DNA of 64,000 nucleotides from Archivesica marissinica (taxonomy: Eukaryota; Mollusca; Bivalvia; Venerida; Vesicomyidae). Below, in pieces: positions 35,501 through 46,273 of this stretch. A model generated the notes under the pieces. It ran no database searches, was not told the origin of the DNA, and was given only the letters and a program-made list of their open reading frames with translations. Each line of letters opens with the position of its first letter. Position 1 is the stretch's first letter. The DNA lies in assembly GCA_014843695.1 (NCBI GenBank), contig CM026398.1:45136601-45200600 (forward strand). Reading direction: 5' to 3'. Made by a program: the position numbers and the translations under genes.

Positions 35501-36388
35501 CGTAAAGCGAACGAATCGCACAACAATGTCGGAATCCTCCGTGGTCGGGTGGTTTAGGTAATTTACCCCTCACTGCTGTTCGAACTTCACTATTTCAAGT
35601 GAGGCTTGGTACATTCAAAGTAATACGATTTTAGAGAAATAATAATGTTTTGATATTTTTTACGCATAAAAAATTTCTTTAATAAGACTATGGTGTGCCA
35701 ACATTAATCTTTCTTTACCAAGTTTACGTGGAAAGCGAAGCTCCATCGGTCAGTTATCATTCCAGAAAACATATGCCCAACAGATGCTTGCATAATGTTC
35801 TAAGGGAGTGTAATCTTATGAGTTTTGTATCCAAAAGAAATCCGGAGTTAAATCCCTTGTGTAAGAATCTAATAAATGTTCAAACTTCACGAATGAACAT
35901 ACTACGCAGAGGTTATTGTAGCCTGGGTTCTAGTCTGTCGATTTTTCACTTTTTAACTTCTGACAAAATGACATTGATGATCAGAAACTCAATACGGCCC
36001 AATTAATAGTCTCGGTGTTAAAATATATTTATTGTTTATATAAGTTTCCACCGCATAAATATTTATTTATTTATTTGACTGACCAGGCAAAATATATCGG
36101 CGCCTGTTCCCAGGCTAAGGCTATTGTTCTGCTCTGCACATGAAGAACTGAGAAGACACTGATTGGATAAGATTATATATTATTATGTAACCAATGAATT
36201 TAACATTATGACATCCCTTGCATCAGAAGTACTAAATGCGGTGTACTAAACTGCTGGGTTATGCAATAGTCCAAATATTTAGACTTGAAAATGAAACATT
36301 TTACTATCCAGGCATTTTAAAAAATAAAAAAAAAAAATTATTATGTAGAGGTCTTATTTATAGGACTAGCTTATGCAATTGACCTGGT
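35501..36388. other. No gene recognised
   Basis: An open stretch of 104 codons at 35695-36006 (+) resembles nothing I know and has no supporting signals. A tRNA-like motif (GTGGTCGGGTGGTTTAGG, 35543-35560) suggests an old SINE head. The remainder is AT-rich. CAATTGACCTGG at 36377-36388 also occurs at the junction near 34873. Confidence 0.4.
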
Positions 36389-36424
36389 CCCCCGTCTGAC
36401 CCTAACAAAATTAACAGTCTTTCA
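36389..36424 (+). repeat. SINE family 1 fragment cut by the assembly gap
   Basis: CCCCGTCTGACCCTAACAAA followed by ATTAACAGTCTTTCA matches the head-body junction of family 1 and runs into the run of N. Confidence 0.85.
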
Positions 36425-37424
36425 NNNNNNNNNNNNNNNNNNNNNNNNNNNNNNNNNNNNNNNNNNNNNNNNNNNNNNNNNNNNNNNNNNNNNNNNNNNN
36501 NNNNNNNNNNNNNNNNNNNNNNNNNNNNNNNNNNNNNNNNNNNNNNNNNNNNNNNNNNNNNNNNNNNNNNNNNNNNNNNNNNNNNNNNNNNNNNNNNNNN
36601 NNNNNNNNNNNNNNNNNNNNNNNNNNNNNNNNNNNNNNNNNNNNNNNNNNNNNNNNNNNNNNNNNNNNNNNNNNNNNNNNNNNNNNNNNNNNNNNNNNNN
36701 NNNNNNNNNNNNNNNNNNNNNNNNNNNNNNNNNNNNNNNNNNNNNNNNNNNNNNNNNNNNNNNNNNNNNNNNNNNNNNNNNNNNNNNNNNNNNNNNNNNN
36801 NNNNNNNNNNNNNNNNNNNNNNNNNNNNNNNNNNNNNNNNNNNNNNNNNNNNNNNNNNNNNNNNNNNNNNNNNNNNNNNNNNNNNNNNNNNNNNNNNNNN
36901 NNNNNNNNNNNNNNNNNNNNNNNNNNNNNNNNNNNNNNNNNNNNNNNNNNNNNNNNNNNNNNNNNNNNNNNNNNNNNNNNNNNNNNNNNNNNNNNNNNNN
37001 NNNNNNNNNNNNNNNNNNNNNNNNNNNNNNNNNNNNNNNNNNNNNNNNNNNNNNNNNNNNNNNNNNNNNNNNNNNNNNNNNNNNNNNNNNNNNNNNNNNN
37101 NNNNNNNNNNNNNNNNNNNNNNNNNNNNNNNNNNNNNNNNNNNNNNNNNNNNNNNNNNNNNNNNNNNNNNNNNNNNNNNNNNNNNNNNNNNNNNNNNNNN
37201 NNNNNNNNNNNNNNNNNNNNNNNNNNNNNNNNNNNNNNNNNNNNNNNNNNNNNNNNNNNNNNNNNNNNNNNNNNNNNNNNNNNNNNNNNNNNNNNNNNNN
37301 NNNNNNNNNNNNNNNNNNNNNNNNNNNNNNNNNNNNNNNNNNNNNNNNNNNNNNNNNNNNNNNNNNNNNNNNNNNNNNNNNNNNNNNNNNNNNNNNNNNN
37401 NNNNNNNNNNNNNNNNNNNNNNNN
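36425..37424. other. Assembly gap of exactly 1000 N
   Basis: The round length indicates a placeholder, so the true distance is unknown. The gap ends inside a highly uniform 63-bp array, the likely reason assembly failed. Confidence 0.97.
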
Positions 37425-39850
37425 TGTACAGTCAAACCAGTGTTAGTGGTCACCTATACTTGGAACTATTTACTTCTTCTTTCGTTATGTACAGTCAAAC
37501 CTGTGTTAGTGGTCACCTATACTTGGAACTATTTACTTCTTCTTTCGTTATGTACAGTCAAACCTGTGTTAGTGGTCACCTATACTTGGAACTATTTACT
37601 TCTTCTTTCGTTATGTACAGTCAAACCTGTGTTAGTGCTCACCTATACTTGGAACTATTTACTTCTTCTTTCGTTATGTACAGTCAAACCTGTGTTAGTG
37701 CTCACCTATACTTGGAACTATTTACTTCTTCTTTCGTTATGTACAGTCAAACCTGTGTTAGTGCTCACCTATACTTGGAACTATTTACTTCTTCTTTCGT
37801 TATGTACAGTCAAACCTGTGTTAGTGGTCACCTATACTTGGAACTATTTACTTCTTCTTTCGTTATGTACAGTCAAACCTGTGTTAGTGCTCACCTATAC
37901 TTGGAACTATTTACTTCTTCTTTCGTTATGTACAGTCAAACCTGTGTTAGTGCTCACCTATACTTGGAACTATTTACTTCTTCTTTCGTTATGTACAGTC
38001 AAACCTGTGTTAGTGCTCACCTATACTTGGAACTATTTACTTCTTCTTTCGTTATGTACAGTCAAACCTGTGTTAGTGGTCACCTATACTTGGAACTATT
38101 TACTTCTTCTTTCGTTATGTACAGTCAAACCTGTGTTAGTGGTCACCTATACTTGGAACTATTTACTTCTTCTTTCGTTATGTACAGTCAAACCTGTGTT
38201 AGTGGTCACCTATACTTGGAACTATTTACTTCTTCTTTCGTTATGTACAGTCAAACCTGTGTTAGTGCTCACCTATACTTGGAACTATTTACTTCTTCTT
38301 TCGTTATGTACAGTCAAACCTGTGTTAGTGGTCACCTATACTTGGAACTATTTACTTCTTCTTTCGTTATGTACAGTCAAACCTGTGTTAGTGGTCACCT
38401 ATACTTGGAACTATTTACTTCTTCTTTCGTTATGTACAGTCAAACCTGTGTTAGTGGTCACCTATACTTGGAACTATTTACTTCTTCTTTCGTTATGTAC
38501 AGTCAAACCTGTGTTAGTGCTCACCTATACTTGGAACTATTTACTTCTTCTTTCGTTATGTACAGTCAAACCTGTGTTAGTGGTCACCTATACTTGGAAC
38601 TATTTACTTCTTCTTTCGTTATGTACAGTCAAACCTGTGTTAGTGCTCACCTATACTTGGAACTATTTACTTCTTCTTTCGTTATGTACAGTCAAACCTG
38701 TGTTAGTGGTCACCTATACTTGGAACTATTTACTTCTTCTTTCGTTATGTACAGTCAAACCTGTGTTAGTGCTCACCTATACTTGGAACTATTTACTTCT
38801 TCTTTCGTTATGTACAGTCAAACCTGTGTTAGTGCTCACCTATACTTGGAACTATTTACTTCTTCTTTCGTTATGTACAGTCAAACCTGTGTTAGTGCTC
38901 ACCTATACTTGGAACTATTTACTTCTTCTTTCGTTATGTACAGTCAAACCTGTGTTAGTGGTCACCTATACTTGGAACTATTTACTTCTTCTTTCGTTAT
39001 GTACAGTCAAACCTGTGTTAGTGGTCACCTATACTTGGAACTATTTACTTCTTCTTTCGTTATGTACAGTCAAACCTGTGTTAGTGGTCACCTATACTTG
39101 GAACTATTTACTTCTTCTTTCGTTATGTACAGTCAAACCTGTGTTAGTGCTCACCTATACTTGGAACTATTTACTTCTTCTTTCGTTATGTACAGTCAAA
39201 CCTGTGTTAGTGCTCACCTATACTTGGAACTATTTACTTCTTCTTTCGTTATGTACAGTCAAACCTGTGTTAGTGGTCACCTATACTTGGAACTATTTAC
39301 TTCTTCTTTCGTTATGTACAGTCAAACCTGTGTTAGTGCTCACCTATACTTGGAACTATTTACTTCTTCTTTCGTTATGTACAGTCAAACCTGTGTTAGT
39401 GCTCACCTATACTTGGAACTATTTACTTCTTCTTTCGTTATGTACAGTCAAACCTGTGTTAGTGCTCACCTATACTTGGAACTATTTACTTCTTCTTTCG
39501 TTATGTACAGTCAAACCTGTGTTAGTGGTCACCTATACTTGGAACTATTTACTTCTTCTTTCGTTATGTACAGTCAAACCTGTGTTAGTGGTCACCTATA
39601 CTTGGAACTATTTACTTCTTCTTTCGTTATGTACAGTCAAACCTGTGTTAGTGCTCACCTATATTTGGAACTATTTACTTCTTCTTTCGTTATGTACAGT
39701 CAAACCAGTGTTAGTGCTCACTATATTTGGAACTATTTACTTCTTCTTTCGTTATGTACAGTCAAACCTGTGTTAGTGGTCACCTATACTTGGAACTATT
39801 TACTTCTTCTTTCGCTATGTACAGTCAAACCCGTGTTAGTGCTCACCTCT
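37425..39850. repeat. 63-bp satellite array (at least 38 units), nearly identical
   Basis: Units carry TGTACAGTCAAACCTGTGTT, AGTGGTCACCTATACTTGGA, ACTATTTACTTCTTCTTTCG and TTA. They are almost identical, except that one base is G or C (GTGGTC or GTGCTC). Sixty-three is a multiple of 3, so three forward frames stay open; these are not genes. The start lies in the gap. The last unit runs into the MITE at 39818. Confidence 0.98.
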
Positions 39851-40003
39851 ATTAAGCAGCCAATCTGTATTAAGCAGCCAGATTCCCGATTCCCATTCGG
39901 TTGTTTTATTATATATTTGACCTCTATTAAGCAGTCACCTGTGTTAAGCAGCCACTTTTTCTGACTCCCTTGGCTGGCTGCTTAAGGCAGGTTTGACTGT
40001 ACA
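39818..40003. mobile_element. TA-target MITE whose end matches the satellite unit
   Basis: It starts TGTACAGTCAAACCCGTGTT and ends, in reverse complement, with TGTACAGTCAAACCTGCCTT. TA lies just outside each end. TTAAGCAGCCA motifs recur inside (39853, 39870, 39930, 39943). Short inverted ends and a TA target suggest a Tc1/mariner-type non-autonomous element. Its first 31 bases are the first 31 bases of the adjoining 63-bp unit. Confidence 0.75.
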
Positions 40004-40373
40004 TATTTATCTTCTTCCTAATATGTAAACTGTTTCCTGTCCCCAATCGAACCCCATTAAATATATAAATGTATGCACAGTTATAAACATGATCGATTTC
40101 ATACCTATATAGTCAGCAGGTAAGGCTACTGTTACTAGGGGATGTGCTCGGACGCTTACTAGTTATTGGGCGGCGCATATAAATGGGGTTCCTACTTGAA
40201 AGGGCCCGGGGGGGGGGAAATGCTTACCTATATTTGGAACTAAGCTGAATACAATGCTATTTTAATACCATGTTTCATGTATTTAGAATACAGGGCACTC
40301 AATTGTAGCACACCCTGCTGCTTTACAGTTTCATTTCTTACACAGATTCTGTATTTAAATTTAGTTTAACCTT

Positions 40374-40612
40374 TATTTATTTTACAACGATTGCAAAGCA
40401 AGTTTTAACAACATATATTAATCACTATCGTTGGCGCGGATGAAAGCGTATAGGTGGTCATTCGTGTGGGAGGAAACCGGAGTACCCGGAGAAAACGTAC
40501 CAGTCCGATCTGGCGACCACCGTACCATCTCATATTGTTCCCGGTCCGAGGATCGAACACGGGTTGCATTGGTGAGGAGCGAGCGCGCTAACCACTGCGC
40601 TAATCATATACA
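40374..40612 (-). mobile_element. SINE family 3
   Basis: The minus strand has the tRNA-like head GATTAGCGCAGTGGTTAGCG and a B-box-like GGGTTCGATCCTCGG (CCGAGGATCGAACACGGG on plus). The core is TCTCCGGGTACTCCGGTTTC. A tail near 40385-40430 matches the family-2 tail. The CTCCGGTTTCCTCCCACA motif is, from memory, widely conserved in animal SINEs. Confidence 0.88.
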
Positions 40613-40614
40613 TT

Positions 40615-41507
40615 TAAAGGGACCAGCACAACCTCCTCTGTCAGAACAATAACCAGCACATCCTCCTCTGTCAGAACAATGACCAACACATCCTCCTCTG
40701 TCAGAACAATGACCAACACAACCTCCTCTGTCAGAACAATGACCAACACATCCTCCTCTTTCAGAACAATGACCAACACATCCTCCTCTTTCAGAACAAT
40801 GACCAACATATCCTCCTCTTTCAGAACAATGACCAACACATCCTCCTCTTTCAGAACAATGACCAACACATCCTCCTCTTTCAGAACAATGACCAACACA
40901 TCCTCCTCTTTCAGAACAATGACCAACACATCCTCCTCTTTCAGAACAATGACCAACACATCCTCCTCTTTCAGAACAATGACCAACACATCCTCCTCTT
41001 TCAGAACAATGACCAACACATCCTCCTCTTTCAGAACAATGACCAACACATCCTCCTCTGTCAGAACAATGACCAACACAACCTCCTCTGTCAGAACAAT
41101 GACCAACACATCCTCCTCTGTCAGAACAATGACCAACACATCCTCCTCTGTTAGAACAATGACAAACACATCCTCCTCTTTCAGAACAATGACCAACACA
41201 TCCTCCTCTTTCAGAACAATGACCAACACATCCTCCTCTTTCAGAACAATGACCAACACATCCTCCTCTTTCAGAACAATGACCAACACATCCTCCTCTT
41301 TCAGAACAATGACCAACACATCCTCCTCTTTCAGAACAATGACCAACACATCCTCCTCTTTCAGAACAATGACCAACACATCCTCCTCTGTTAGAACAAT
41401 GACCAACACATCCTCCTCTTTCAGAACAATGACCAACACATCCTCCTCTTTCAGAACAATGACCAACACATCCTCCTCTTTCAGAACAATGACCAACACA
41501 ACCTCCC
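40615..41507. repeat. 30-bp minisatellite array (about 30 units)
   Basis: Each unit is TCCTCCTCTTTCAGAACAAT followed by GACCAACACA. Variants have CTCTGTCAG, or ACC for TCC. Thirty is a multiple of 3, so both strands read open (TNTSSSFRTM on plus). The array starts right at the end of the SINE. Each unit resembles a 3' splice acceptor (CCTCCTCTTTCAG|A) on the plus strand. Confidence 0.97.
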
Positions 41508-41639
41508 CAACACCCGTCTTGCTTATCTTACTCTAAGTTGTGTTTCTACTTCTGTTACTGTACTACTCTAATATTATGTTGCGTTTGAGGAATGACAAAT
41601 TATAGCACAACATTACACAATTAATCGCTTTTAAGCTTT

Positions 41640-41965
41640 GCCAAGAGAGGAACGTTTCACCCTTTAAGAAATACAGAGATATACCGCTTGCTTATTTGTT
41701 GAAAATGCAACTTCTTGCACTGCTAGGCCAAGGGAGGAACGTTCCACCCGTTAAGAAATAGAAATACATGATTACAGTTTCTGTTAACTTTTGATAGAAA
41801 TGAATATTTCGGCACTGTTTTACCAAAGGAGGATTTCTCCCTTTGAGAAAAATAAAGATATGCCAATTCCTTATTTGTTCAAAATGCAATTTCTTGCACT
41901 GCATTGCCTAGGGAGGAATGTTCGCCCGATGAGAAATTGCCAAAAGGAGTCAAATGGAGGAACGT
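41640..41965 (+). repeat. Diverged dispersed repeat, about three tandem copies
   Basis: GAGGAACGTT, AGAGATATACC, GCTTATTTGTT and AAATGCAACTTCTTGCACTG recur at 41649-41720, 41731-41900 and 41910-41975. The same blocks appear at 58680-58830. I cannot assign an element class. No coding sequence is supported. Confidence 0.65.
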
Positions 41966-42267
41966 TCCACCCTTTCTACAGATAGCTGTTTTTATGTGAT
42001 ATTTAGTGTGGAAAATAGTGTAGTGTATCTATTTTCACACTTCAGCATAATTGCGAAATAAATGAACTACTTTAGCCCAACTATTTGTTGTGTCTTAAAT
42101 ACTATTCCTCACTTTGGAGAGTCATTATTAGGCAGCCCGCCAAAGGTATCTGTATTATGTGGTACAAATAGGTCGTGTCCTAAAAAGCGGAATGGGGTGG
42201 AACATCAGTTTTGATAATGGATTCTGTTTTAAATTAATAGTCAGTCAAAATCAACACTTTTACTACA

Positions 42268-42695
42268 CAAGTGGCACGTAGTCAACACAATATTACTGCT
42301 TGGTTATTTCTATATCACATATGGTGGCACGTAGTCAACACAATATTAGAGTTTGGTTATTTATATATCACATCTGGTGGCACGTAGGCAACACAATATT
42401 ACTGCTTGGTTATTTCTATGTCACATCTGGTGGCACGTAGTCAACACAATATTACTGCTTGGTTATTTCTATATCACATCTGGTGGCACGCAGTCAACAC
42501 ACTATTACTGCTTGGTTATTTCTATATCACATCTGGTGGCACGCAGTCAACACACTATTACTGCTTGGTTATTTCTATATCACATCTGGTGGCACGTAGT
42601 CAACACAATAGTACTGCTTGGTTATTTCTATATCACATCTGGTGGCACGTAGTCAACACAATATTACTGCTTGGTTATTTATATATTACATCTGG
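42268..42695. repeat. 53-bp minisatellite (about 8 units), array I
   Basis: Units carry GGTGGCACGTAGTCAACACA, ATATTACTGCTTGGTTATTT and CTATATCACATCT. The first and last units are diverged, as is usual at array edges. Confidence 0.95.
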
Positions 42696-43304
42696 TTTTA
42701 CTAAATACGTAAGATGATGTAGAAAGTTAACTTGCTAGATATCATCAGATTTATTGTATCTATTTATTCTTCGAAATGTTTGCCAATAATTATTTACTAA
42801 CAACTCAACATATAATTCGTGTTGTTATCATAACCTGGTATGTATCCTTTACAGGATGTACAGCAGTATGTTATTATTTATTCCCAATCCTGTTGACACA
42901 CTGTGTATTATAAATGACAATGTATTACAAATATTGAAATAAAATATTGTTTAAGCTAACGACCATAACCATTCGGCCTTGGTGGTTAATTCTTACACGT
43001 CAGAACTCCAAACCATGTTTTATTCGCCAATAAATAACCGAAAGTCAATTATTATTTCTAAATTAGTGTTTCTAGTCTAACGTATATAATAATTTATTAC
43101 ATATTTAACAATGATTTATTCAGATAGTATGTTTGCCATTAAACTATACGATTAAGTGTGTCAAAGTATTTTTCGTAGTCGATAAACACAGAATATAGTT
43201 TTGGACCTGTGGTAATACTTTGGATATTATAGAGTGTGGTATGAACACACAATCGACCGTATTTTTGCCCATTTTTTGGAAACCAAATCTGATATTTGTA
43301 TGTT
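42696..43304. other. No gene seen
   Basis: This is AT-rich sequence. ACCATGTTTTATTCG at about 43012 recurs at 52850 and, partly, near 52987, pointing to an old dispersed repeat. Confidence 0.45.
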
Positions 43305-43740
43305 GGTGAAGTTAGCAGTGAGCAGTATACTGCCAGTGTACTGCTGGCAATGAGCAGTGTACTTCTGTACTGCTAGCAGTGAGTAGTGTAATCCAGCAGT
43401 GAGTTATGTATTCTAGTAGTGAATGATGTGTATATGCCAAATTTCGAATAAATAAATAAAAATAATATAAAAAAATATTTATTTTTTCCCGTACTTGCTT
43501 TTTCTGGCAGTGAGCAGTGGGGAATGTACGAGTAGTGTATTCCAGAAGTGGGTAGTGTAATCCAGCATTGAGTGGCGTAATCTAGTAGTGGATGATGTGC
43601 AAATGCCAAATTTCGGGGGGAAAATACATAACGAATACATAACTCACTGCTGGATTACACTACTCACTGCTAGCAGTACAGCAGTACACTGCTCACTGCC
43701 AGCAGTACAGCAGTACACTGCTCACTGCTAACTTCACACA
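43305..43740. mobile_element. Foldback element built from short AGCAGTGAGCAGT repeats
   Basis: The left arm (43308-43430) holds GAAGTTAGCAGTGAGCAGT and related short repeats. The right arm (43630-43738) holds the reverse complement (ACTGCTCACTGCTAACTTC). About 200 bases lie between. The whole can form a large hairpin. No coding potential was found. Confidence 0.75.
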
Positions 43741-44756
43741 CATGATATTTGTTCGTACTTTTCGGATCATAACGTTAGTATATTAATAAGAATTTGTAAC
43801 TAGACGTTGGCTCATATATTGTTTAAAGCGATGCCTCGGTAATGTATTGCTTCATTTTGGGCACCGCATTCAACTCGTATTACTAATGCACACAACTAAA
43901 TCACCTTAGTTTATAATATATGAGTGTTAACTAAGCATCTTAGTACGCTCGCCCACATGGTTCGCCGGTGGCGAGGGTGAATAAGCTCAATCATCGATCC
44001 ATTGATTGAATATTTTAAGGCACACAACACATCAAAATGACAAGCTATCAATGCATGCACCAAGGCAAGCTATGAACGAAACATAGTTAAAATTCGTTGA
44101 TGATTTAAACACAGCAGCCGAGTGTGAAATGCAATGATTTTTTGGTGACCTCTAAACATGAAGAAAAGAAAAGGAAACTGACACATGACCGCGATAGACT
44201 TTAATAATGATCTTGCACGCTATCATCAGATTATATTTATATTTTCAAAAACCATCATACAGACCTAGTTGTGGCTAGTAACGAATATGAATATGTCTCA
44301 GTGTTCAACGTGGTCACCGATAGACGTCTTCAATCATTTCTGTCAAGTGAATAAATGGCACATACCATGCGGAACATTTACTAATGGCTCCTGTTCACAT
44401 AGCTGATCTACACGAACTCATTATGGAACATAGGACGCACAATGTCCAGGGTGTTGAGTTTAATCATATTTTATTTGCTATTTTACATATATAGTACATA
44501 TAGATTTAACATTCATTATATGTGATAAAATGCAAAATGGGTTGGGCAACAAAAATGTCCAGGGTGTTGACGGTATTATGCACGCATACAGCCTATTAAG
44601 TTGTGACACAATCTTATTTGTGGAAGTCGTGATAACGGGTATTAATTTATCATTAACAACAGTGTATAATACACTTTTCCTAGTCGGAAGCTTTCTCCGG
44701 TTAAGCGACTAAAAGTGTCCAATCCAATGAACAACACTACATACTAGTAATATCGG
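43741..44756. other. No gene seen; one SINE-tail-like fragment
   Basis: GGTTCGCCGGTGGCGAGGGT at 43959-43978, followed by GAATAAGCTCAATCATC, matches 61995-62035. No exon is supported. A duplicated AATGTCCAGGGTGTTGA occurs at 44440-44456 and 44553-44569. Confidence 0.5.
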
Positions 44757-44820
44757 TAGGTCTGTGAAGACTAGCGCAGTGGTAGAGCTTTCCCTTCACG
44801 TGTGAACGGCCCGGAGTTCG

Positions 44821-44919
<99 letters not shown>

Positions 44920-44992
44920 AGCCGTTAGGAGTGTGCCATTAGGCAATGCACTTAGCTTCCACATTGCCTCTTCTCATGTTTCGAGGAATGAT
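44757..44992 (+). mobile_element. SINE family 2-like copy with internal triplet expansion
   Basis: The head GACTAGCGCAGTGGTAGAGC and GGAGTTCG, the core (TGCCATTAGGCAATGCACTT) and CACATTGCCTCTTCTC identify family 2. In place of the usual CCCCGCTGGAGCC there is a pure CTG run. Confidence 0.85.
44823..44918 (+). repeat. Pure (CTG)32 trinucleotide tract
   Basis: There are thirty-two uninterrupted CTG units between GGAGTTCGCG and TAGCCGTTAG. It would be read CAG on the minus strand. It lies inside a SINE and in no recognised gene. Confidence 0.97.
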
Positions 44993-45079
44993 ATTTTGCA
45001 ACTCAGGATTAATAAATGCAATATTTATTTTATTATACCAAACCCAGGTAAAAGTATTTGAAAACATTCTACTTGTATC

Positions 45080-45350
45080 TGAGTCAGTATAGTATAAGCT
45101 TCTATATTATGTACATTTCAATAAGCGTCTACCTTTTAAGAGATACACTTAGTTGTTAACAATATGTCAATGAGCGTTTTACTGATTCAGACCGGAAGCC
45201 AGAGGCAGTCAATATTATCGAAAATATTGGGCAGTCAATAAAATATCGAAAATATTGACTTATTTGGGGTTCATACTAAATAATATTGATTATTATATAA
45301 AGTGTAACTTTGCACGTAGTAGTCACGTGAGGTACAATAAAATAACAACT
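45080..45350. repeat. Short version of a dispersed element also at 62440-63940
   Basis: TTTCAATAAGCGTCTAC, TTAACAATAT, GCAGTCAATAT and, at the far end, AGTCACGTGAGGTA are shared in order with 62464-62560 and 63846-63860. The copy here lacks the 1.3 kb between them. Class unknown. Confidence 0.6.
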
Positions 45351-45360
45351 TATCTGTCAA

Positions 45361-45603
45361 TTAACCCTTTCAACACCACACACCTCTAAATAGGTTTACA
45401 AAAAGTGTAGATCCAGATGAGCCGGCTCGTGACGAGCCGTCTCATCAGGATCTGCACTTTTTGCCAGTAATATTACTATTTTAAGACAAAATATTACCCA
45501 TTTTGATAAATGAACTGATCCAAATGTAATTTTCTTATTAATTTATTGGTCTAAAAATACCATGGACCAGTCCATGTGAGTTACTTGGTGTTGAAAGGGT
45601 TAA
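45361..45603. mobile_element. piggyBac-type MITE with internal hairpin, copy 2
   Basis: TTAA lies at both ends, with inverted ends CCCTTTCAACACCA on each side. The central hairpin is GAGCCGGCTCGTGACGAGCC. It is nearly identical in plan to 33975-34215, and its better-preserved ends suggest a younger insertion. Confidence 0.95.
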
Positions 45604-45789
45604 TCAACAAGAGCATGTTTCTTAGAAGATAATTGACTGCAATGCTTCGTTGTAGTTTTCTGGCATGTCTAAGATTACTCTTGACAACCGTGTACGAAAT
45701 CCTATTTTATAACAGATAATGGACGTTACGTCAACGTCGTAATGGCCAGTATTTGTATTGTTTCGATCCAGTGTTGTTGGCATATTTGC

Positions 45790-46273
45790 GCAATATCACC
45801 GACACTGTGGCGGCCGGGTATCACTTTAAAGGATTTTCCCCAGCAATATCACCGACACTGTGGCGGCCGGGTATCACTTTAAAGGATTTTCCCCAGCAAT
45901 ATCACCGACACTGTGGCGGCCGGGTATCACTTTAAAGGATTTTCCCCAGCAATATCACCGACACTGTGGCGGCCGGGTATCACTTTAAAGGATTTTCCCC
46001 AGCAATATCACCGACACTGTGGCGGCCGGGTATCACTTTAAAGGATTTTCCCCAGCAATATCACCGACACTGTGGCGGCCGGGTATCACTTTAAAGGATT
46101 TTCCCCAGCAATATCACCGACACTGTGGCGGCCGGGTATCACTTTAAAGGATTTTCCCCAGCAATATCACCGACACTGTGGCGGCCGGGTATCACTTTAA
46201 AGGATTTTCCCCAGCAATATCACCGACACTGTGGCGGCCGGGTATCACTTTAAAGGATTTTCCCCAGCAATAT
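45790..46273. repeat. 53-bp minisatellite (9 near-identical units), array II
   Basis: Units carry ATATCACCGACACTGTGGCG, GCCGGGTATCACTTTAAAGG and ATTTTCCCCAGCA. I see no differences among internal units, which indicates very recent amplification. It is unrelated to the other two 53-bp arrays. Confidence 0.97.

Noticed and set aside
35695..36006. 104-codon plus-strand ORF
   Set aside because: No recognisable motif, no start or splice support, AT-rich surroundings; chance cannot be excluded.
37440..39964. Open frames of about 780-830 codons (NYLLLLSLCTVKPVL)
   Set aside because: Same artefact in a 63-bp array, open in more than one frame.
44737..44964. Poly-alanine protein across the CTG tract
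   Set aside because: The frame simply runs through a triplet expansion in a SINE; no coding context.
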